NCBI GenBank assembly: GCA_964415605.1
Contig: CAYQBA010000137.1
Span: forward strand, 1-12,792
DNA length: 12,792 bases
Source: UCB3 sp964415605
Lineage (GTDB): Bacteria > Chloroflexota > Anaerolineae > Epilineales > Epilineaceae
Direction of reading: 5' to 3'
Below the pieces are notes generated by a model. The model worked only from the letters and a program-made list of their open reading frames with translations. It was not told the DNA's origin and did not search any database. The translations under genes and the position numbers were made by a program. Within the stretch, counting starts at the first letter, position 1, and every line of letters starts with the position of its first letter. This document shows positions 1 to 6,446 of this stretch, piece after piece.

Positions 1-1715
1 GCGTCAGGCACATCAGCTACCTCCGCAGCGAGCGGCAGATCGACTTCCCCAACGCCAAGCCCGGGGACACCGTGGACGTGCCGACGGTGACGCTGATCGC
101 GGGCGACCTCAACCAGGACGACGTGGTGGAGGCCGAGGACATGGCCACGGCAGGCCGCAACCTCGACCTGGTTCTCAACCCGGCCAACCCCAACCCGCAG
201 TGGGAGTCGGCGGCGGACATCACGAACAACAACGCCGTCAACGTGGCCGACACGACCGGCGTGTACGTCAACGTGTGGCGCACGGCCCCGATGCCATGGT
301 CGGAGACGCCGGTCCTGGGCGGCAGGCCAATCGACCGTGCTGGCCTGGGCGGACCCGCGGCCATATCCGAGCCGGCACCACGAGCCGCCCGCGCGGTGGG
401 CAAGCAGGCCGGCGCGACCATCAAGCTCCAGCCGTCGCCCGCCCGCGGGAGCGTCGGTGGCGAGGTGCCGGTGGATATCGTGGTCGAGGGCGTCGAGGAC
501 CTGTACGCGTTCACGATGGCGCTGACGTTCGACCCGGCGGTGGTTCGGGTCAAGGACGCCAACCCCAACGACGCCCCGGTTCAGATCCGGATCGGCGAGT
601 TCCTGGACCCGATCAACCAGCAGGTCGTCTTCAACGAGGTCGACAATGCGGCCGGGCGGATCGTGTTCGCGATGACCCAGCAGCGACCGGCGGTCGGGAA
701 GTCCGGGGACGGCGTGCTCGGTACGATCGTGTTCGAGGGCAAGGCGGCTGGCAAGAGCCCGATCGCGTTCGAGCGTCACCGTCTGGCCAACAACGCCCGG
801 CCGGTCTCGCTGGAGATGCCGGCAACGGCAAGCCCGGGCGAGATCGAGATCGGAGGTGACGGCTTCCTTAAGAACATCTCGACGCGGAGCTACGTCGACG
901 TCGGGGACAAGATCATGATCGGGGGGTTCATCATCGAGGACGGCCCGGCCAAGGTGATGATCCGGGCGCTGGGCCCGAGCCTGCCGGCGGAGCATGTCCC
1001 CAACCGGCTGGCGGACCCGCGGCTGCGGCTGATCCGCATGAGCGACACGGCCGAGATCGACGCAAACGACAACTGGGGCGACTCGCCGCGCCAGGCCGAG
1101 ATCGCCGCGGACCCCTTGCGGCCGACCGACCCGCGCGAGGCGGTGATCCTCGCCGAGCTGCCCAAGGGCGCCTACACCGCGCTGGTCGACGGCGTCGGCG
1201 GCGGCACGGGCATCGGGCTGGTCGAGGTGTTCTGGGTGAGCGGCGAGGGCCGGCTGAAGAACATCTCGACGCGCGCCGGCGTGCGGCTGGGCGACGAGGT
1301 CATGATCGGCGGCTTCATCGTGCGCGACGGGCCCACCGAGGTGGCGATCCGGGCGCTCGGCCCGAGCCTGCCGCCGGAGCACGTGCCCGACCGGCTGATG
1401 AACCCCACGCTGCAGCTCTTCAGCGGGTCGACGCTGCTGATGGAAAACGACGACTGGGGCCAGGCGCCCAACGCCGGCGTGATCGGGGCCGATCCGCTGC
1501 GGCCGCGAAGCACCAGCGAGGCGATGATCATCACGACGCTGCAGCCGGGACCGTACACCGCCATCGTGCGCGGGGTGGGCGGCACGACCGGCATTGGGCT
1601 GGTCGAGGTGTTCAAGCGGACCCCCGCCAACACGCCGGGGCTGCTGGGCACCTTCGACCGGCTGGGCCAGGGTTTGCGCGTGCCCATGCCCGCGGGCCGG
1701 ATCGGCTCGCGCTAG
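1..1715 (+). CDS. Secreted protein with dockerin-like, cohesin-like and two NISTR-type repeat domains (5'-partial)
   Basis: The frame is open from base 3 to the TAG at 1713-1715, so the true start lies upstream and the GTG at 72 is probably not it. Counting from that GTG as residue 1, residues 12-23 form an EF-hand-like loop with D12, N14, D16, E20 and D23. Residues 49-60 form a second one with D49, T51, N53, N57 and D60. A pair of such loops is the hallmark of type I dockerins. The text before them (GYL-like 'SYLRSER', then 'VDVPTVTLIAGDLN') resembles the end of a carboxypeptidase-regulatory-like domain. Residues ~113-264 look like a cohesin domain ('YAFTMALTFDPAVVRV', 'GRIVFAMTQ', 'GDGVLGTIVFEGKAAG'). 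Residues ~265-388 and ~394-514 are two copies of a repeat with KNISTR, IMIGGFI or VMIGGFI, IRALGPSLP, NDNW or NDDW, and TGIGLVEVF. The basic tail ends LRVPMPAGRIGSR; there is no LPXTG or membrane anchor. It is probably extracellular. The binding partner and function are unknown. Confidence 0.85.
   Translation, partial: VRHISYLRSERQIDFPNAKPGDTVDVPTVTLIAGDLNQDDVVEAEDMATAGRNLDLVLNPANPNPQWESAADITNNNAVNVADTTGVYVNVWRTAPMPWSETPVLGGRPIDRAGLGGPAAISEPAPRAARAVGKQAGATIKLQPSPARGSVGGEVPVDIVVEGVEDLYAFTMALTFDPAVVRVKDANPNDAPVQIRIGEFLDPINQQVVFNEVDNAAGRIVFAMTQQRPAVGKSGDGVLGTIVFEGKAAGKSPIAFERHRLANNARPVSLEMPATASPGEIEIGGDGFLKNISTRSYVDVGDKIMIGGFIIEDGPAKVMIRALGPSLPAEHVPNRLADPRLRLIRMSDTAEIDANDNWGDSPRQAEIAADPLRPTDPREAVILAELPKGAYTALVDGVGGGTGIGLVEVFWVSGEGRLKNISTRAGVRLGDEVMIGGFIVRDGPTEVAIRALGPSLPPEHVPDRLMNPTLQLFSGSTLLMENDDWGQAPNAGVIGADPLRPRSTSEAMIITTLQPGPYTAIVRGVGGTTGIGLVEVFKRTPANTPGLLGTFDRLGQGLRVPMPAGRIGSR
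894..1715 (+). repeat. Left copy of an 822-bp inverted repeat
   Basis: This segment aligns base for base, without indels, to 11966-12787 in inverted orientation (position p pairs with 13681 minus p). By hand count it has about 10 differences in 894-1109, none in 1110-1415, and about 32 in 1416-1715. The repeat probably extends past the right window edge, since 889-893 also matches apart from one base. Confidence 0.9.
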
Positions 1716-1731
1716 CGCCCCAGCGCTCCTC

Positions 1732-1772
1732 CCCCGCGCGGCCCGGCCCGGGCAGGTCCGGGCCGCGCGGGG
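1732..1772 (+). terminator. GC-rich hairpin after gene 1, probable terminator
   Basis: Two 15-base arms (1732-1746, CCCCGCGCGGCCCGG, and 1758-1772) are perfectly complementary around an 11-base loop. The hairpin starts 16 bases after the gene 1 stop codon. No T-tract follows, so this is not a canonical intrinsic terminator, although strong stems without U-tracts are common in high-GC genomes. A nearly identical stem follows the paralogous gene at the other end of the window (11914-11954), so the hairpin belongs to the duplicated unit. Confidence 0.6.
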
Positions 1773-1847
1773 CCGTCAACCGTCGACCAGGTGGCCGGGC
1801 TGTTCCAAGGGTACCCGACTCGGGGCGGCCCGCCGCCCACCAACCAC

Positions 1848-1854
1848 AGGAGAG
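1848..1854 (+). promoter_or_regulatory. Ribosome binding site of the 1859 gene
   Basis: AGGAGAG matches the Shine-Dalgarno consensus, with AGGAG ending 6 bases before the ATG at 1859. It fixes that start, which is also immediately followed by a good signal peptide. Confidence 0.75.
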
Positions 1855-1858
1855 TGCC

Positions 1859-4800
1859 ATGCGAACGTGCCTATACTCACGCCGACTTCTCGTCCCGCTC
1901 TGCCTTGCCGCCGTCGCCGGCGTGAGCCAGCCGCCGGCGCAAACCACGACCGCCGGCCCGGCGAGTGGCATCGAAGGCGGCGGGTCGACCGGTGTGGCGG
2001 TCATGAACCTGTCACACACAGACCCTGCGAACCTCGTCTTCCGTTTCGCCAAGCACGGCGGGGCGGCGCCGATTGAGGTCGCTCGCGCCAACGTGCCGCC
2101 TGGGTCGCCGTCCACAGTCTACCTGCCCGCCGAAGCGGCGCTCGCGAACGGCGCGTACGCCTTGGAGGTGTTGTCGGACCAGCCCATCGGCGCCGTGTCA
2201 CACACCGCGTGGTCGCCCAACGGCGGCATCGTGGAAGCCAACGCCGCGGAAGCCGGCCGCGACATCATCGTGCCGCTGCTCTATCGGCGGTTCAACGGCA
2301 GGACCTCGGTCATGGCCGTCCAGAACACCTCCCCGGACGCGGCGGCCACCGTCGACCTCGAGGTCTTCGCCAGTGGCCTGCCCGAGCCGCAGGCAACCCT
2401 GTCCTTTGCGCTCCCGGCCGGAGCCGGCCGCACCCTTAACCTGACCGACGCCAGCCTGGCGGCGCTTCCAGACTTGCTGGCTGGATGGGGGCGCATCACG
2501 GCCAGTCAGCCGATCGCCGTGCAGAGCGTCGTCGACAGCCTCGGCATGGCGGGCTTCGGTGTGGCGGGCGTGCCGGTCGAAGGGGCGGCGGCGACACTCC
2601 ACGCGCCGATGGTGTACAACGCATTCGTGGCGGACCCGTCGGCGGTGCTCACGTCGGGCGTCACGGTTCTCAATCCAGGCGCCGAGCCGGTCAGCGTGCG
2701 CGTCAGGTATCACGGTGCGGACGCCGGGAGCACGGCCAACGCGTGCGCCGGGCAGACGATCGAGCACAACGGTGGAGTCCCGGTGGTGCTGGCACCGGGC
2801 GAGATGCAGACCTTCAACCAGGGCACCGGGCCCCTCTCGGTAGCGGGCCCGAGCGGGCTGGCGCCGAGCTGCGCCGCGTCGGCGGTCATCGAGACCACCG
2901 GGGGCGCCGTGCTGGCGGTGGTGAGCATCCAAGGCGGCGGCGGGAAGCAGACCGTCGCCGCCTACGAAGCGGTGGCCGCCGGGGGCGGCGACCGGCGGGT
3001 GGCGCTCCCGCTCGTCCGGCGCGAGCATACGACCGCGCGGCTGACCACGGCGATTCAGGTGCAGAATCTCGCCGACGCGCCCGCCGCCGTCACCCTGCGG
3101 GTGCGCGACTCCCGCGGCACCGACATCCCGTGCGATGCGGCGTGCAGTGGAACCATACCGCCTGGCGCCAGCCGGCTGTGGTGGCCGATGGACATCTCGG
3201 CGTGGCCGGCCGGGACCTATGGCGAGGCCTGGATCGACAGCGACCAGCCCGTGGCCGCGGTCGTGAACGATCTGAGCCTCGACAACGGGCTGGATCAGGC
3301 CGCGTACGTGGGCCTTCCCGGCAGCGGCACGCGTGTCGCACGCTTCCCGTTGGCGCTGAAGGCCCACACCCTCATCCCGCTCTCGGTGACACAGACCCCG
3401 TCTGTCTCGCCGGCGCCGACGCTGACCCGGACGCCGACGGCGCCGCCGACGAGCGGCCCGTCGCCGACGCCGACGCAACTCCCGACGGGAGGCGGGCAGA
3501 AGGGCGCAGGTACCTCGGGGATGCTGGTCGTCAACTTGTCGTCATCCGACGCGGCGGACATCGGCGTGGGGTTTCACGGCTACTCCGGGCGGGCTCCGGT
3601 TACCGTGGACCGTCGCGGCGTCGCCGCCGGTGCGGCCGCGAGCATCTACCTGCCCGCCGAGCCGGAGCTGAGCAACGACTTCTACGCCGCGCGCGCCACG
3701 TCGGCACAGCCGATCGCGGCCCTGGGCCGAACAGACTGGTCGGCATCCGGGGGAGCGCTGGTGGAGGGTCCCTCTGAGCCATCGACCGACGTCATCGTGC
3801 CGCTGCTCTTGCGTGGGCTCGGCGGGCAGGACTCGCTCGTGGCCATCCACAACGCCAGCGCCGACACGGCAACCCAAGTTGCGTTCCAGATCTTCGCCAG
3901 CGGGCAGCGCGAACCACTGGTCGTGTGGAGGGATCGGCTCCACGCGGGTCGGTCGACGGTGATCGACCTGAAGACCCACCCGGTGGGTTTGGCGCTGCCG
4001 GGCAGCGTCGCCCTGTGGGGACGCCTGACGGCCGACGTGCCGATCGCCGTCACGAGCATCGTGAACGCCGCCACAACGGCCAGAACGGTCTACGACGTCG
4101 CCGGAGTCCCCGCTGAACGGGCCTCCGTCCGGCTCGCGGCGCCGATGGCATTCAACGCGTTCAAGGCGGACGACTCCAACGGCGCGCTCACGTCCGGCAT
4201 CTCGGTGCTCAACCCAGGCGCCGCGCCCGTCCAGGTGCGCGTGACGTACCGCGGCGCCGACACCGGAGACCGGGCCAACGCTTGCGCCGGGCAGACGATC
4301 GAGCACAATGGCGGGGCCCCGGTGACGCTGGCCCCCGGCGAGCTCGCGATCTTCTACCAAGGCGATGTCTCCATTCCGGTGACTGGGCGAAGCGGTCTCC
4401 CCGCCAACTGTGCGGCGTCGGCGGTCGTGGAGGCCACCGGCGCGGTGTTGGCCGTGGTCAACGCGGCCCACTCGACACACGGGACCGGGGGCGCCTACGG
4501 TGCGGTGTCCGATGTGGATGCCGGCAGGCGTGTGGCGCTGCCGATGATCAGGCGCGAGCATACGCCTGCGCGGCTGACCACGCCGATCCAGGTGCAGAAC
4601 CTCGCGGACGCGCCGGCCAGCGCCACGTTGCGACTGCGCGACTCAAGAGGTCTCGACATCGCCTGCGGATCGGCGTGCCAGGCCACGATTCCTCCCGGTG
4701 GCAGCCGATTATGGTGGCCCACCGACGTCGCCGCGTGGCCGGCGGGCACCTACGGCTCCGCGTGGGTGGAGAGCAGCCAGCCGGTGGCCGTGGTGGTCGA

Positions 4801-5029
4801 CGATCTCAGCCTGTCGGGAGCCTACGACCAGGCGATCTACGTGGGCCTCGTCGATCGCGGCGCGCGAGAGCAGGTCATGCCCTTGCTGATGGGCGGCGGA
4901 AGACCGAGCGCGTCCCTGCCGACCCCGACCGACACGCCGACCCCCACGGCCACCCCGACCCCCACCCCTACACCCACGCCGCGGCCGGCATACCTGCCGC
5001 TGCTCCGCCACGACGCCCCGCAGGGTTAG
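1859..5029 (+). CDS. Secreted protein of two tandem ~456-residue repeats with a YLPLL C-terminus
   Basis: This 1056-residue protein starts at an ATG with a clear ribosome binding site. Residues 1-28 form a signal peptide: RR at 8-9, hydrophobic core LLVPLCLAAVAGV, and probable cleavage near residues 23-28. Residues ~46-501 and ~555-1010 are two copies of one unit. Shared blocks include a start of the form V-x-NLS-x-x-D, YLPAE, QPI, IVPLL, FASG, WGR-x-TA, PIAV, VAGVP, APM, NAF, a block around NACAGQTIEHNGG, CAASAV, RREHT, IQVQNLADAPA, SRLWWP and AWPAGTYG. Four cysteines recur at matching places (C296, C338, C425, C429 and C809, C851, C936, C940), which suggests disulfides in an exported protein. 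Thr/Pro-rich linkers follow each copy. The C-terminus is YLPLLR (1045-1050) plus a short tail, a pattern I associate with Chloroflexota exported proteins. The unit probably folds as beta-sandwich domains, but I do not recognise a named family or any catalytic motif. It lies 143 bases downstream of gene 1, with a hairpin between them, and is convergent with the next gene. Confidence 0.85.
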   Translation: MRTCLYSRRLLVPLCLAAVAGVSQPPAQTTTAGPASGIEGGGSTGVAVMNLSHTDPANLVFRFAKHGGAAPIEVARANVPPGSPSTVYLPAEAALANGAYALEVLSDQPIGAVSHTAWSPNGGIVEANAAEAGRDIIVPLLYRRFNGRTSVMAVQNTSPDAAATVDLEVFASGLPEPQATLSFALPAGAGRTLNLTDASLAALPDLLAGWGRITASQPIAVQSVVDSLGMAGFGVAGVPVEGAAATLHAPMVYNAFVADPSAVLTSGVTVLNPGAEPVSVRVRYHGADAGSTANACAGQTIEHNGGVPVVLAPGEMQTFNQGTGPLSVAGPSGLAPSCAASAVIETTGGAVLAVVSIQGGGGKQTVAAYEAVAAGGGDRRVALPLVRREHTTARLTTAIQVQNLADAPAAVTLRVRDSRGTDIPCDAACSGTIPPGASRLWWPMDISAWPAGTYGEAWIDSDQPVAAVVNDLSLDNGLDQAAYVGLPGSGTRVARFPLALKAHTLIPLSVTQTPSVSPAPTLTRTPTAPPTSGPSPTPTQLPTGGGQKGAGTSGMLVVNLSSSDAADIGVGFHGYSGRAPVTVDRRGVAAGAAASIYLPAEPELSNDFYAARATSAQPIAALGRTDWSASGGALVEGPSEPSTDVIVPLLLRGLGGQDSLVAIHNASADTATQVAFQIFASGQREPLVVWRDRLHAGRSTVIDLKTHPVGLALPGSVALWGRLTADVPIAVTSIVNAATTARTVYDVAGVPAERASVRLAAPMAFNAFKADDSNGALTSGISVLNPGAAPVQVRVTYRGADTGDRANACAGQTIEHNGGAPVTLAPGELAIFYQGDVSIPVTGRSGLPANCAASAVVEATGAVLAVVNAAHSTHGTGGAYGAVSDVDAGRRVALPMIRREHTPARLTTPIQVQNLADAPASATLRLRDSRGLDIACGSACQATIPPGGSRLWWPTDVAAWPAGTYGSAWVESSQPVAVVVDDLSLSGAYDQAIYVGLVDRGAREQVMPLLMGGGRPSASLPTPTDTPTPTATPTPTPTPTPRPAYLPLLRHDAPQG
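3389..3520 (+). repeat. Thr/Pro-rich linker between the two repeat units
   Basis: This codes for residues ~511-554 of the 1859-5029 protein. It is rich in TP, TPT and SP steps and then Gly-rich (GGGQKGAGTSG). It is a flexible interdomain linker separating the two homologous halves. Confidence 0.7.
4910..4987 (+). repeat. Thr/Pro (TPTPTP) C-terminal linker, DNA-level short repeats
   Basis: Degenerate repeats of acc-ccg/ccc codons encode a stretch of alternating Thr and Pro leading straight into the terminal YLPLLR motif. Such linkers typically hold exported domains away from the cell surface. The short DNA period makes the tract prone to slippage and to length variation between strains. Confidence 0.7.
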
Positions 5030-5043
5030 CCCCGCCCGCGGTC

Positions 5044-5082
5044 GCCGCGGCGCCGACCGCCTGGTGCGGCCGGCGCCGCGGC
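5044..5082. terminator. Bidirectional hairpin between convergent genes
   Basis: The arms GCCGCGGCGCCG (5044-5055) and CGGCGCCGCGGC (5071-5082) pair perfectly. Inside them, after one mismatch, CCGC (5057-5060) pairs with GCGG (5066-5069) around a 5-base loop. It sits in the 126-base gap between two genes ending toward each other (stops at 5029 and 5156), where a shared terminator is expected. No T-tract is visible. A smaller dyad (5107-5112 with 5119-5124) lies nearer the minus-strand gene. Confidence 0.55.
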
Positions 5083-5155
5083 TCGTGGCGAGGTCGCGCC
5101 TCCGGACCGGGCCAGGGAGCCCGGGCCGCGCAGCGTCCGCCGCCCCCCGGACCCT

Positions 5156-6367
5156 TCAGCGACTGGCGCCCGCGCGATCCCCATTCCAGACCGCGGGCAG
5201 GTGCCAGCGACCCGCGGGCAACCAGCGCCCGTCGCGGAGCGTCAAGCCGCCGTCGGCGGTCGCCAGCCACACCGTGCCGTCGCGCGCGATGGCGATGCCG
5301 GCCACCCCCGCGCGCAGCGGGCTGTTGCCGGAATCGTAGCGGCTGCGCCAGGCGCCATCCGAGCCCCGGACGACCAGGCCGCCGGAGTGCACGGCGAGCC
5401 ACAGCGTGTCGCCGCCGTCGAACTCGGCCGCGGTGACGATGCAAGGCACCTGGCGATGCCCGGCGCACAGCGGATTGTCCGACAGGTCGGTGATGTCCCA
5501 ACCGCCCCCGGTCCATGCGTGGGCCAGGAGGTCGTAGCGGAGACCGCCCGGCAGCGCGGGATCGTCGCGCTCCAGCGTCAGGAACGCGACGGGCCGCCCC
5601 GCGGGGTCAACGGCGGCCGCCGAGGCGAAGCCGGCCGGCCGGCGCCCGCTGGCGGGATCCGGGGACAGGGCGGCATAGGCATGCACCGACCCGTCCGACA
5701 GCCTGACGAGGCCGTGCGGCAGAACCGCCACCGGGTCGGCGCTCAGCGGCGGGAAGTGCACCATCGGAAGCTCGCGCACGGAAAGGGCGGGCTCGAAGTC
5801 CGGCGCCACGCTGGCCGCGAGGCCGCCATCCGCGGTGAAGGCCACCAAGCCGGCCGGGGCGCACGCGACCGGCGAGGGACACGCGCCGGCCGGGTCGAAC
5901 GGGACCCAGGCGCGCCCTGCGGGGTCAAGCGCGACGCGGTCGACGAGCTGCGCCGCGGGCGCGGCCGGTGCATGCCAGATGCCTCCGGCCAACCGCGTTC
6001 CGCCCACCCAGACGCCCCCGGCGGGGTCGACGGCCCAGAAACCCGGGAGCGTTCCTGAACGGATCAGGGACTCGGGGTCATGCTCGACTGCCGCCCGGAG
6101 GGACGCGAATCGCGCGCGCGCACCGTCGGCCGCGACGCGAGTCACGGCCTCGGCACCACTTGGCGCGGCCAGATGACGCAGCCAGACCGTGCCGTCCGAC
6201 CCGACGCGCACCGCCGTCGCCGGCTCCGTCGGGGGGAGGCCCCGGGACGGCCGGGCGCTCGCCGTTGCCAGGACGAGCATGAGCCCGCCGACGGCGGTCA
6301 CGACGGCGGCGACGCCACACGCGTTGGCCCGGGTGGGCAGGCCGGGATTGCCTGGCAATCCGCTCAC
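5156..6367 (-). CDS. Secreted propeller-repeat protein, paralogue of the C-terminal domain of the neighbouring giant protein
   Basis: This 403-residue protein starts at GTG (6367-6365) without an obvious Shine-Dalgarno. I kept this start because it gives a good signal peptide: R13, hydrophobic core ~18-37, and an A-S-A cleavage site near residue 38. The mature part has beta-propeller repeats of the Reg_prop style: DGTVWL (58-63), AGGVWVGG (116-123), AGRAWVPF, DTLWLAV, and DGTVWLATADGG near 363-374. It aligns over its length with the C-terminal part of the upstream gene product. Shared signatures include RFASLRAAV against DFASLRAAV, SGTLPGFWA against GGTLPEFWA, a C-x(5)-C motif (ACPSPVAC against SCDAGPDC), AWTGGGW against GWTGGSW, and SxNSPL near the end. 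It has no linker. Its end, RWHLPAVWNG (387-396), may be a degenerate form of the neighbours' YLPxL tail. It probably acts outside the cell as a binding domain. In regulators, Reg_prop propellers sense polysaccharide, but no histidine kinase part exists here. The gap to the upstream gene is 79 bases, so the two may be co-transcribed. Confidence 0.8.
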   Translation of the reverse strand: MSGLPGNPGLPTRANACGVAAVVTAVGGLMLVLATASARPSRGLPPTEPATAVRVGSDGTVWLRHLAAPSGAEAVTRVAADGARARFASLRAAVEHDPESLIRSGTLPGFWAVDPAGGVWVGGTRLAGGIWHAPAAPAAQLVDRVALDPAGRAWVPFDPAGACPSPVACAPAGLVAFTADGGLAASVAPDFEPALSVRELPMVHFPPLSADPVAVLPHGLVRLSDGSVHAYAALSPDPASGRRPAGFASAAAVDPAGRPVAFLTLERDDPALPGGLRYDLLAHAWTGGGWDITDLSDNPLCAGHRQVPCIVTAAEFDGGDTLWLAVHSGGLVVRGSDGAWRSRYDSGNSPLRAGVAGIAIARDGTVWLATADGGLTLRDGRWLPAGRWHLPAVWNGDRAGASR

Positions 6368-6446
6368 CTGGACGAGGTCGCCCGCGCCAACCCAACGTGC
6401 CGATCCGGGCCCGATGACGCGTGCGCGTCCCAGGTGGTGCCCGGCG

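Noticed and set aside
2198..3478. Long open frame on the minus strand opposite the tandem-repeat protein gene
   Set aside because: Its translation is Arg/Gly/Ala/Pro/His-rich with no domain, the typical shadow of a GC-rich gene. The plus-strand frame has a ribosome binding site, signal peptide and conserved repeats.
6345..6361. Palindrome GGATTGCC-T-GGCAATCC considered as an operator
   Set aside because: It lies within codons 3-8 of the propeller gene and the arms are only 8 bases. A single coding-region dyad is not enough evidence for a binding site.
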